Of a stretch of 64,000 bases of DNA, positions 35,644 to 45,299 are shown in pieces (positions within the stretch are counted from its first letter, which is position 1; each line of letters starts with the position of its first letter). The position numbers were made by a program, and so were the translations under genes. The notes beneath the pieces were generated by a model. It did no database searches, was not told where the DNA came from, and worked only from the letters and a program-made list of their open reading frames with translations. Source of the stretch: Bosea beijingensis (lineage in GTDB: Bacteria; Pseudomonadota; Alphaproteobacteria; Rhizobiales; Beijerinckiaceae); contig NZ_CP132359.1 of the NCBI RefSeq assembly GCF_030758975.1, forward strand, positions 822,811 through 886,810, given 5' to 3'.

Positions 35644-36828
35644 TCATTGCAGGTCGGCGAAGGCAAGCTTCAGGCGCTCGACCGCCTCCGAAACGACATC
35701 GCGCGGCGTCGCCAGGTTGAAGCGCAGGAAGCTCTCGCCGCCCTCGCCGAAGGTCGGGCCATGATTGACGGCGATCTTTGCCTGCTTCTCGACGCGCGCG
35801 GTGAACTCGGCCGGGTCCATGCCCGTGCCCGAAAAGTCCGCCCAGGCGAGATAGGTCGATTCAAGCGGCATCGAGCGCACGCCCGGAATCGCGTTGATCC
35901 CGGCATCGAAGATGCGGCGATTGCCATCGAGATAGAGGTTGAGCGCATCGACCCAGGCCGCGCCCTCGGGGCTGTAGGCGGCGGTCGCCATCGCCATGCC
36001 GAAGGAATTCGGCGAGATGCCGAGCGCGTCCATGCGCCCGCGGAACAGCGTCCGCAGCCGTTCGTCGGGGATGATCACATTGCCGATATGGGCGCCCGCG
36101 ATGTTGAAGGTCTTGGTCGTCGCCGTCATCATGACCAGGCGGTCCATGATCTCGGGCGCGGCGACCGGCATCACCATATGCTTGTGCCCGGGCATGACCA
36201 GGTCGTGGTGGATCTCGTCCGAGACCAGGATGAGGTCATGGCGCTTGCAGAAATCGGCAATGGCCCGCAACTCGTCGCGCGTCCAGACGCGCCCGCCCGG
36301 ATTATGCGGCGAGCAGAGGATGAGCATGCGCTCCTTGCCGGTCATCGCGGCGTCCCAGGCGGGGACGTCGAGGACGTAGCGGCCCTGCTCCAGCGCCAGC
36401 GGGCACTCGACGACGTTCCGACCAGACGCGGTCACGATGCGCGCGAAAGCGTGGTAGACCGGCGTCATCAGGACGACGCCGTCGCCGGGCTTGGTATAGG
36501 CCTCGACGCAAAGCGCGGTGCCGTTGACCAGGCCATGCGTAGTGAAGACCGAATCCGGCGAGACCTCCCAGCCGTGGCGGCTCTGCATCCACCAGCGGAT
36601 CGCAGCGAGATAAGCGCGGTCATCGCCGAAATAGCCGTAGATGCCGTGGGCATTCATGCCGTCGAGGGCGTGCTGCACGCAGGCCGGCGGACGGAAATCC
36701 ATGTCGGCCACCCACATCGCGATGCCGCTATCCGCCGAGACGCCATAGACGGTTTCCATCTTGTCCCATTTGGCCGAATGGGTGCCGCGGCGATCGATCC
36801 GCTCGTCGAAATTATGGGAAAGCTGCAT
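35644..36828 (-). CDS. PLP-dependent C-S beta-lyase/aminotransferase (PatB/MalY family)
   Basis: A 394-residue fold-type I PLP enzyme of the MalY/PatB group, which cleaves cystathionine and S-substituted cysteines to pyruvate, ammonia and a thiol. MWVADMDFRPP (about residue 38), CSPHNPGGRVW (about 170), SDEIHHDL (about 205) and the PLP-lysine segment TATTKTFNIAGAH (about 235) are all present. Upstream on the same strand is threonine aldolase; downstream are an amino-acid binding protein and a BisC-like reductase. The set would suit catabolism of S-substituted cysteines or their sulfoxides. Confidence 0.9.
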   Translation of the reverse strand: MQLSHNFDERIDRRGTHSAKWDKMETVYGVSADSGIAMWVADMDFRPPACVQHALDGMNAHGIYGYFGDDRAYLAAIRWWMQSRHGWEVSPDSVFTTHGLVNGTALCVEAYTKPGDGVVLMTPVYHAFARIVTASGRNVVECPLALEQGRYVLDVPAWDAAMTGKERMLILCSPHNPGGRVWTRDELRAIADFCKRHDLILVSDEIHHDLVMPGHKHMVMPVAAPEIMDRLVMMTATTKTFNIAGAHIGNVIIPDERLRTLFRGRMDALGISPNSFGMAMATAAYSPEGAAWVDALNLYLDGNRRIFDAGINAIPGVRSMPLESTYLAWADFSGTGMDPAEFTARVEKQAKIAVNHGPTFGEGGESFLRFNLATPRDVVSEAVERLKLAFADLQ

Positions 36829-36986
36829 GGGCCCCTGCCGGCTAACACGGAGAATATCCTTCCCCTAGCAGGTCTCTCGGGAGAACACAGCCGTTGCCGG
36901 GCGCAATGCTGGCGCACGACGCGTGCATTCGTCGCCAACGCCGGAGGGCGCCGGACGACGTTGCAAGCAGCCTGCGTCAGGCCGCT

Positions 36987-38033
36987 TCAGGCGTGCAGCT
37001 TCGCTCCCGCCGATGCCGGCTTGCTGTCGAAGAAGCTTTCGCAGGCTTCCGCAACGCGCGAGACGGAGGCGTCGCTCACATCGAGATGGGTTACCCAGCG
37101 CAGCGTGCCGTAGCGCCCGCTGACGGCGATCCCACGCTCGCGCAGGAAGCCGGCGAAGGCTGCGGTGTCGAGCGCCTTCGGCGACATGAACACCATGTTG
37201 GTGCGGGCCGGCCCTGCCCCGAGCTCCGGAAAACGGGCCAGCACCTCGGCCAGCGCCGCGGCGCGCCGATGATCCTCGCCGAGCCGGGAGACGTTATGCT
37301 CCAGCGCGTAGATCGCGGCCGCCGCGATCACGCCGGTCTGGCGCATGCCGCCGCCGAGCATCTTGCGGATGCGGCGGCTCTTTTCGATGAAATCCCGGGG
37401 GCCGACGAGGATGGAGCCGACGGGCGCGCCCAGCCCCTTCGACAGGCACAACGAAACCGTGTCGAACTGGCCGGCGATCCAGGCCGCATCGCGGTTGCTC
37501 GCTGCGGCGGCGTTCATCAGGCGGGCGCCGTCGAGATGGGTGGCAAGGCCGCGCGAGCGGGCGAGCCCGGTCGCGGCTTCCAGATAGGCATCGGGCAGGA
37601 CCTGACCGTTGAAGGTGTTCTCCAGCGCCAGCAGGCGCGTCATCGCGAAATGGAAATCGTTCGGCTTGATCGCGTTGGCGATGGCGTCGAGCGCGATCGT
37701 GCCATCCGCCTCGTTCGGCAAGGGCTGCGGCTGGATCGAGCCCAGCACGGCCGCGCCGCCGCCCTCCAGCCGATAAGTATGAGCCATCTGCCCGACGATA
37801 TACTCCTCGCCGCGACCGCAATGAGCCATCATACCCGCGAGGTTCGCCTGCGTGCCGGTCGGAAAGAACAGGGCCGCCTCCTTGCCGAGCCGCTCGGCTG
37901 TCATGGCTTCCAGCCGCTTCGTCGTCGGGCAATCGTCGTAAACGGCGTCGCCGACCTCAGCCGCCGCCATGGCGGCACGCATCCCCTCGCCGGGGCGCGT
38001 CACCGTATCCGAGCGGAAGTCATCCACGATCAT
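36987..38033 (-). CDS. ltaE: Low-specificity L-threonine aldolase
   Basis: A 348-residue PLP enzyme that splits threonine or allo-threonine into glycine and acetaldehyde. DFRSDTVTRPGEGMR opens the protein, DDCPTTKRLE and FPTGTQANL follow, and the PLP-lysine motif is SLCLSKGLGAPVGS (about residue 203). Start is ATG 38033 (MIVDDFRSD), matching the family N-terminus; an upstream in-frame ATG adds a non-conserved leader. It follows serine dehydratase by 79 bases, and the two together degrade hydroxy-amino acids to glycine, acetaldehyde and pyruvate. Confidence 0.92.
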   Translation of the reverse strand: MIVDDFRSDTVTRPGEGMRAAMAAAEVGDAVYDDCPTTKRLEAMTAERLGKEAALFFPTGTQANLAGMMAHCGRGEEYIVGQMAHTYRLEGGGAAVLGSIQPQPLPNEADGTIALDAIANAIKPNDFHFAMTRLLALENTFNGQVLPDAYLEAATGLARSRGLATHLDGARLMNAAAASNRDAAWIAGQFDTVSLCLSKGLGAPVGSILVGPRDFIEKSRRIRKMLGGGMRQTGVIAAAAIYALEHNVSRLGEDHRRAAALAEVLARFPELGAGPARTNMVFMSPKALDTAAFAGFLRERGIAVSGRYGTLRWVTHLDVSDASVSRVAEACESFFDSKPASAGAKLHA

Positions 38034-38112
38034 CGATCCGATCCTTACAGGGCTGAGCGTCCACCCTATCGGGTGCTCGCCCGGCTCATCATGCAAAATT
38101 GAGGGGAAGGGC

Positions 38113-39492
38113 TCAGCATTCCGGCAGGTTGACCGCGAGCCCGCCCAGGCTGGTCTCCTTGAAACGCTCGTTCATGGCCTCGCCGGTCTGGCGCATCGCC
38201 TCGATGCAGTTGTCCAGCGGCATGAAATGCGAGCCGTCGCCGCGCAGCGCCAGCGAGGCGGCCGCGACGGCCTTGATCGCGCCGATGCCATTGCGCTCGA
38301 TGCAGGGCACCTGAACCAGCCCCGCCGCAGGATCGCAGGTCATGCCGAGATGGTGCTCGAGCGCGATCTCGGCGGCGTTCTCGATCTGGGCGGGCGTGCC
38401 GCCGAGCACGGCGCAGAGCCCTGCCGCCGCCATCGCAGCGGCCGAGCCGACCTCGCCCTGGCAACCGGCCTCGGCCCCGGAGATCGAGGCATTATGCTTG
38501 ATCAACCCGCCGATCGCCGCGGCCGTCAGCAGGAAATCGGCGACCTTCTCGGGCTCCGCTCCGACGCAATGGTCGAGATAATAGCGCAGCACGGCAGGCA
38601 CGACGCCGGCCGCGCCGTTGGTCGGCGAGGTCACCACCCGGCCGCCGGCGGCGTTCTCCTCGTTCACCGCCATCGCATAGACGCTGAGCCAGTCCGTCGT
38701 GGCATGAGGCTGCGAGCGATTGGCCAGCTTCTCGGCCTCAAGCTGCCGGTGGATGCGCGCGGCCCTGCGCCGCACGCGCAAGCCGCCGGGCAATTCGCCC
38801 TCCTGGCCCAGGCCGCGCTCGATGCAGTCATTCATCACCGACCAGAGCCGGCCGAGACCGCTGTCGACCTCTTCCGGCGACAGACGATGGATCTCGTTGG
38901 CGCGTTTCATCTCGGCGATCGACAGCCCGCTCTCCTTGGCCATGCGCAGCATCGCCGCCGCATTGGCGAACGGATAGGGCCAGGAAGCGGCCTCCGCCGC
39001 GGCTGCCGGCGCCCCGCGCTCCTGCGCCGTCACCACGAAGCCGCCGCCGATCGAATAATAGGTCTCGGACAGGAGTGCGGCCGCGTCGGAATCGCAGGCG
39101 GTGAAGACAAGGCCATTGGCATGGCCCGGCAGCGGCGGGCCGTAGTCGAAGACGATATCGGCCGCGGGATCGAAGACCAGCGGCGGCAGGCCGTCATGGC
39201 GCAGCAGATGACTGCGGCCGAGCTCTTCGAGCTGGCGCTCGGCCGCATCGAAATCGAAGGCGGCCGGCGTCCAGCCGAGCAGGCCGAGCGCGACCGCCCG
39301 GTCCGTGGCGTGGCCCTTCCCGGTGAAGGCGAGCGAGCCGTAGAGCGTCGCCTTCACCGCTGCGGCCCGGTCGCGCGACGGAGACTGGCGCAGCAATGCG
39401 AGAAAATGCCCCGCCGCCGTCATCGGCCCCATCGTATGCGAGGACGAAGGGCCGATCCCGATCTTGAACACGTCGAATACGCTCAGAAACAT
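38113..39492 (-). CDS. sdaA: L-serine ammonia-lyase, iron-sulfur, single chain
   Basis: A 459-residue [4Fe-4S] L-serine dehydratase giving pyruvate and ammonia. [18 protein letters not shown] (about residues 5-22) is the beta-domain signature; the three expected cluster cysteines are in GCQGEVG (about 343), MTCDPAAG (about 385) and VQVPCIERN (about 396). Start is ATG 39492 (MFLSVFD), the family N-terminus; an upstream ATG at 39612 would read through a dispersed repeat. It is followed by threonine aldolase on the same strand. Confidence 0.94.
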   Translation of the reverse strand: MFLSVFDVFKIGIGPSSSHTMGPMTAAGHFLALLRQSPSRDRAAAVKATLYGSLAFTGKGHATDRAVALGLLGWTPAAFDFDAAERQLEELGRSHLLRHDGLPPLVFDPAADIVFDYGPPLPGHANGLVFTACDSDAAALLSETYYSIGGGFVVTAQERGAPAAAAEAASWPYPFANAAAMLRMAKESGLSIAEMKRANEIHRLSPEEVDSGLGRLWSVMNDCIERGLGQEGELPGGLRVRRRAARIHRQLEAEKLANRSQPHATTDWLSVYAMAVNEENAAGGRVVTSPTNGAAGVVPAVLRYYLDHCVGAEPEKVADFLLTAAAIGGLIKHNASISGAEAGCQGEVGSAAAMAAAGLCAVLGGTPAQIENAAEIALEHHLGMTCDPAAGLVQVPCIERNGIGAIKAVAAASLALRGDGSHFMPLDNCIEAMRQTGEAMNERFKETSLGGLAVNLPEC

Positions 39493-39516
39493 CCCGCCCC
39501 CTGCCGGACCCGATCC

Positions 39517-39615
39517 GGAGCGCTTCCACGTTTCCCAGAAAGGCGGGAGCGCTCCACGTTCTTGTTTATTCCATTTCCTTCGCGCGAACCGGTATCCACC
39601 TTGCTTGAACATATT
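39517..39615. repeat. Dispersed 45-bp repeat, copy B, with adjoining inverted repeat
   Basis: 39571-39615 matches the repeat at 22166-22210 at 35 of 45 positions. Beside it GGAGCGCT (39517-39524) and AGCGCTCC (39548-39555) form an inverted repeat that could fold as a hairpin behind the ABC exporter gene. The element fills most of the gap upstream of sdaA. Confidence 0.55.
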
Positions 39616-39637
39616 CTTGTACGTTTCGGAGGCAATC

Positions 39638-39679
39638 TCAGACCGAGATCGCCATGCCGTCGCGCTGCGGATCGGCTCC
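39638..39679 (-). pseudogene. Possible C-terminal remnant of a gamma-glutamyltransferase-like gene
   Basis: Fourteen codons on the minus strand read GADPQRDGMAISV-stop, which recalls the C-terminal end of gamma-glutamyltransferase family proteins. No start or upstream body exists: the reading frame runs out of frame into the ABC exporter gene. It would be a scar of gene loss. The match is short and from memory, so chance is quite possible. Confidence 0.3.
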
Positions 39680-39681
39680 GC

Positions 39682-41436
<1,755 letters not shown>

Positions 41437-41458
41437 ATCGGTCTCCGCGGGATCGCTC

Positions 41459-41635
41459 TCAGGCTGGAAGAGCGATCGGGCGCCGTGTCTGGGGATGGGC
41501 AACGATGCTCATCTCGCCGCCGTAGATACGGGCAAGTTGCTGCGGCGTCATCATCTGTTCTGCCGTCCGGCGCACGATCGGCCGGCGGGCGAAAGACTCA
41601 ATGCCGGCCGGCGCCCAAGTTCCCCATGGCCGCAT
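41459..41635 (-). CDS. Possible 58-residue small protein
   Basis: An ATG-started frame upstream of the ABC exporter on the same strand encodes a basic peptide with MTPQQLARIYGGEMS in its second half and no membrane segment. I recognise no family and see no strong Shine-Dalgarno; internal ATGs at codons 28-29 are alternative starts. It occupies most of an otherwise empty gap of about 330 bases (41437-41768), in which I see nothing else. Confidence 0.25.
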   Translation of the reverse strand: MRPWGTWAPAGIESFARRPIVRRTAEQMMTPQQLARIYGGEMSIVAHPQTRRPIALPA

Positions 41636-41768
41636 GAGGTGCAGCAGGTGGGCAGGCGCGATGGGATCGAAGGCCAGCGCTATGGTCGCAAGAACCAGGG
41701 TGCAGCCCCCCGGGGCCCATTCAGCTTGAACTCGCGGTCAGCCAAACAGGTGGAGAAACCGCGGACCG

Positions 41769-42656
41769 CTAACCGAACGCGAGCGTCATGTTCTTCATCA
41801 GCTCCGCGAAGAGCGCGCTATCGCGTGAGGCGAGCGTGCGACTCACTTCGAAGTGGTTCTGCCCTGGAGCGAGCAGCAGGGCGCTCGTCGCCCCGACCTT
41901 CCGCAAGGCGGCGTGAAACGTCACCGCGTGGCGTCGATATTCATCGGTCTCGCCATCGCCATAAGCGACGAGGACAGGGCACCCAAGCCGCTCGGCATGG
42001 CGGATGGGGCTGAACGTCTCGATCTCTGCCGCGATCAGCCCGAGATAGCTCCCGCGCGCGCTGAGCATAGGCCCTTCGAGATCATAGGCGCCGCTGGCGC
42101 AGAGGGCGCCGGCCACCAGGCCAGGCTCGATGCGATGCGGCGTGTCGGCCGTGAGCGCGGCCGAGACGAGATGGGCGCCCGAGGAATGACCGATCACGAA
42201 CAGGCGGCGGCGATCGAAGCCGAGTTCCTCCGCATGGTCGACGAGCCAGCGGATGCCACGCTGAACCTGCATCACCATCTCGGGGAGGCGGGCAGCGGGA
42301 ATGCTGGCGAAATCGAGCACCGCGAAATTCAGGCCGGTGCCGACGAAAGCCTCCGCCGCGAAGGCGCTGTCCATCCGGTCGAGCATGCGCCAGGCGCCGC
42401 CGTGGACATAGACGACGAGAGGCGCGCCTTGCGAGGCCGCAGGGAACAGGTCGATGCGCTCGGCCGGCCCCTCGCCATAGGCGAGATGGCGGCAGGCGAG
42501 CCTGCGATGCGCCTCCAGGCTGGCGCTGCGATACCAGGCGATGATCTCTTCGGCATTGGGCGCCCAGGCCACCTGGTTGTAGTTCAGGTCGAGCCGCGCC
42601 TGATCGTAGTCGAGATAGACGCGTGCTGCCGGTTCGGTCATGGCTGGCTCCGTCAT
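41769..42656 (-). CDS. Alpha/beta hydrolase, putative arylformamidase (kynurenine formamidase-like)
   Basis: A 295-residue alpha/beta hydrolase of the HGG group. The oxyanion motif YVHGGAWR is near residue 95, the nucleophile elbow IGHSSGAHL near 160, and the catalytic Asp and His in AYGDGETDEY and PGQNHFEVS. N-terminal DYDQARLDLNYNQ matches proteins that replace KynB as N-formylkynurenine formamidase in many bacteria and in yeast Bna7. Divergently across the GntR gene lies kynureninase, so a formylkynurenine substrate is well supported by context. It overlaps the amidohydrolase stop (ATGA); a second ATG five codons in is an alternative start. Confidence 0.82.
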   Translation of the reverse strand: MTEPAMTEPAARVYLDYDQARLDLNYNQVAWAPNAEEIIAWYRSASLEAHRRLACRHLAYGEGPAERIDLFPAASQGAPLVVYVHGGAWRMLDRMDSAFAAEAFVGTGLNFAVLDFASIPAARLPEMVMQVQRGIRWLVDHAEELGFDRRRLFVIGHSSGAHLVSAALTADTPHRIEPGLVAGALCASGAYDLEGPMLSARGSYLGLIAAEIETFSPIRHAERLGCPVLVAYGDGETDEYRRHAVTFHAALRKVGATSALLLAPGQNHFEVSRTLASRDSALFAELMKNMTLAFG

Positions 42657-44344
42657 CGCTCCGCCCCGGCTTGCGCCCGGTAGACGATGCCTCCATCGAC
42701 GATGGTGAGCTCGGACTCGATGCGGCCGAGTTCGTCCGGGGCGCATCGCAGCGGGTCGGCCGAGAGCACCGCGAGGTCGGCGAGCTTGCCGGTGGCGATG
42801 CTGCCCTTCTCGCCATCCTCGAAAGTCAGTTTCGCTCCGCCGAGCGTGGCGCACTCGAGCGCCTCCTCGCGCGTCAGGGCTTGCTCGGGCGAGATCACCG
42901 CACCCAAGCGGTCGCGCCGGTCGACCGCGAGCGAGAGCGACTGGAACAGGCTGAGCGGCGCGTTGTCGCTGCCGAAGGAGATCGGGACGCCGGCCTCGCG
43001 CAGGGAGCGCAGCGGCACGATCTCGCCGGCCCGCTCCCGCCCGAGCTTTTCGACCAGTTCGCTGCCGCGCTTGTAGATATAGGCGGTCAGGTGGGTGGTC
43101 ACCGCCAGCCCGAGGCCCGCGACCTGCTTCACCTGGTCCGGCGTCAGGCTGACGACGTGGCCGAGCACCCAGCGCTGGCCCGCAATCGGGGCGATCTTGT
43201 CCACCTCGGCGAAGAGATCGAGCATGTTGGGGAGGATGCCGACCGCGCGGATGCCGTTGCGCGCGGCCTCGACCAGCACCTCCTTCAGGGCCTCGCGCGG
43301 CAGCGACGAATTGTAATGGAAGCCGGCCCAGCCGGTCTGCGGAAACGCCCGGCTGCGTAGCTCGCGCTCGACGGAATCGTCGATCTCGCCATAGAGGCCG
43401 GCCATGCCAAGCCAGGCGTCGCCGAGCCCCTTGCCGGCGAGCCAGTGTCCCCAGGACTTGAGCAGGGCGCGGCAATCCTCGGCAGAGGTCGAAGGCCAGG
43501 CCGGGCTGAAGATCATCGAGGCGCGCACGGTCTGGCGTCCCTCGCTGCGCACCTGCCGATAGGCGTCGAGCACCTCGGCGGCGATGCCGTGCCCCTCGAA
43601 AACGCTGGTCGCGCCGGCGCGGTTGTAGAGCGTCATCGAGGCGGCGAGCGCGCCGGCCCGTTCGCTGGCGGAGAAATGCGGCGCCCGGTGCATCAGGCTG
43701 TGCTCGACCACCGGCATCTTGTTGGTCTCGACGAAGATGCCGTTCGGTTCGCCATCGGCATCGCGGCAGATCTCGATCGAGGGCGCCGGCGGCACCGTCG
43801 CGGCATCGATGCCGGCCAGCCGCAAGGCCCGGCTGTTGGCGATCGAGACGAGCGGGAGAGTGGAGCGCCAATAGCCCCAGATCGAGCGGATATAGACGGG
43901 GTTGTCGGGCGCAGCACGGTCGAGATCGTGGCGGTCCGGGAAACGGTGCTCGGCTATGCCCGCCAGCACGTCCTCATAGCTCGGCGGAATGCCGATCGGC
44001 ATGGTGATGATCCATTCGCCCGGCTTCCTGGTGCGGGCGATCGCGGCGATGCGCGCGACGATATCGTCGATCGAGCGGCAATCGGCGAGCGAGGGCAGCA
44101 CGCTCTTGAGACCTTCGCGGTCGAGATGGGCATGGCCGTCGACCAGCCCGGGGACCACGGTCCGGCCGGCGAGATCGATGATCTCGGTCGCGGCGGAGGC
44201 ACGGGCCGTAATCTCCGCCGAGGTTCCGAGCGCGACGATGCGATTTCCGGCGATCGCCAGCGCCTCGCAACTCCCGTCTTCAGCGAGAACCTTGCCGTTG
44301 ATCAGCGCGAGCGAAGGGCCGGCGTCGGGGAAGGCGGAAGGCAT
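42653..44344 (-). CDS. Amidohydrolase family 3 protein (YtcJ/NfdA-like)
   Basis: A 563-residue metal-dependent hydrolase of the composite-domain amidohydrolase-3 family, which includes the N-substituted formamide deformylase NfdA. The metal-binding GLVDGHAHLDREG (about residues 66-78), LGHVVSLT (about 393) and the late Asp in FGSDNAPLSLF (about 454) are visible, with the small beta-sandwich restored at both ends. Its stop overlaps the start of the formamidase-like gene, and it follows the GntR gene. A formamide such as N-formylanthranilate or formylkynurenine would fit the kynurenine context, but the family is broad. Confidence 0.82.
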   Translation of the reverse strand: MPSAFPDAGPSLALINGKVLAEDGSCEALAIAGNRIVALGTSAEITARASAATEIIDLAGRTVVPGLVDGHAHLDREGLKSVLPSLADCRSIDDIVARIAAIARTRKPGEWIITMPIGIPPSYEDVLAGIAEHRFPDRHDLDRAAPDNPVYIRSIWGYWRSTLPLVSIANSRALRLAGIDAATVPPAPSIEICRDADGEPNGIFVETNKMPVVEHSLMHRAPHFSASERAGALAASMTLYNRAGATSVFEGHGIAAEVLDAYRQVRSEGRQTVRASMIFSPAWPSTSAEDCRALLKSWGHWLAGKGLGDAWLGMAGLYGEIDDSVERELRSRAFPQTGWAGFHYNSSLPREALKEVLVEAARNGIRAVGILPNMLDLFAEVDKIAPIAGQRWVLGHVVSLTPDQVKQVAGLGLAVTTHLTAYIYKRGSELVEKLGRERAGEIVPLRSLREAGVPISFGSDNAPLSLFQSLSLAVDRRDRLGAVISPEQALTREEALECATLGGAKLTFEDGEKGSIATGKLADLAVLSADPLRCAPDELGRIESELTIVDGGIVYRAQAGAER

Positions 44345-44418
44345 AGGGCGTCCTTGTCGACTTTCAGGATCGGAGGCCTTGACGAGCGGCCTTCGGAGGT
44401 ATCGTCAGCGCGCGGGAG

Positions 44419-45156
44419 TCAGGTTGCCTCGCCTTCGAGATCCGTGGCGAGGAAGACCTTCCGGGTGAACTCGATATGCTCGTCCAGGAGCCTGACAGCG
44501 TGGTCGGCATCGCGATCCAGCGCCGCGTTCATCAGGGCGGTGTGCGGTTCGAGCGCCAGCGCCTCGCGCAGCGCGGCAAAACCGGGGCTGTCCTGCCATC
44601 GCGCGCCGGAGCGCGCATGCGACAAGGCCGGCGCGATCGAGAGCACGCGGTGGTGGCGCCGGAGCTGGTCCTTGATCTGGACGTAGAAGCGCATCAGCCA
44701 GGGCGACGTGCTGGCGGCGAGCAGAGCGGTATGGAAGGCCTCGTGCCGCTCTTCCCAATCGGTCAGGGCGAGTTCCTCCGGATTCTCCACGGGCGGCGTG
44801 CAGCGCGACAGCCGGTAATGGGCGGCAACCAGCGCCGTCTCCCAGGCCTCGTCGCCCCGGGCAATGGATTCGGCCAGCATCGGCAACTCGACCAGGCGTC
44901 TGGCGCGGGTCAGGTCACTGAGTTCTTCCAGCGAGACCGGTGCGACCGTGTAGCCCTTGTTGGCGCTCGACATGACCAGCCGCTCGGCTTCCAGGCGCGA
45001 CAGCGCCTCGCGCAGCGGTGTCCAGCCGATTCCATAGGCCTCGCGCATCGCGCCAAGCTTCAGCGGGGCGCCCGGGCGCAGTCGCGTCTCCAGGATGTCC
45101 TGGCGCAGCGTGCGGTAGGCGGACTCGGTCTTGGTGGCGATCTCGACTTCGTCCAT
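44419..45156 (-). CDS. GntR-family (FadR/FCD-type) transcriptional regulator
   Basis: A 245-residue regulator with an N-terminal winged helix (about 10-75; GAMREAYGIGWTPLREALSRL is the recognition region, positions about 34-54) and an all-helical FCD ligand domain with metal-binding histidines (HEAFHTALL near 136). It is divergent from kynureninase across a 143-base region holding two TATATATA sites, so it most likely controls both the kynureninase/transport genes and its own amidohydrolase/formamidase operon. Start ATG 45156 (MDEVEIATKTES) was preferred; an in-frame ATG at 45228 would put the operator inside the gene. Confidence 0.88.
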   Translation of the reverse strand: MDEVEIATKTESAYRTLRQDILETRLRPGAPLKLGAMREAYGIGWTPLREALSRLEAERLVMSSANKGYTVAPVSLEELSDLTRARRLVELPMLAESIARGDEAWETALVAAHYRLSRCTPPVENPEELALTDWEERHEAFHTALLAASTSPWLMRFYVQIKDQLRRHHRVLSIAPALSHARSGARWQDSPGFAALREALALEPHTALMNAALDRDADHAVRLLDEHIEFTRKVFLATDLEGEAT

Positions 45157-45180
45157 GGACCCCTCATGCGATGAGGCGAC

Positions 45181-45217
45181 TATATATAATCCATCCGCCT
45201 TGGCAAAATTATATATA
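45181..45217. promoter_or_regulatory. Probable GntR operator pair in the kynU-gntR divergent region
   Basis: TATATATAAT (45181-45190) and ATTATATATA (45208-45217) are perfect inverted repeats separated by 17 bases. Each contains the self-palindrome TATATATA. A TTGACA at 45222-45227 points toward kynU. The AT-rich sites stand out from the GC-rich surroundings. Confidence 0.6.
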
Positions 45218-45299
45218 TCAATTGACATCTTCGATAATGGCCGAAATGATCTGCCCCGACACTCCAGATGGCGCGATATCGATCATGAGCGGAGGCGGG

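Noticed and set aside
42653-44344. Imidazolonepropionase or dihydroorotase identity for the amidohydrolase
   Set aside because: Length (563) and layout match amidohydrolase family 3 (YtcJ/NfdA), not the shorter HutI or PyrC proteins, and no histidine or pyrimidine genes are nearby.
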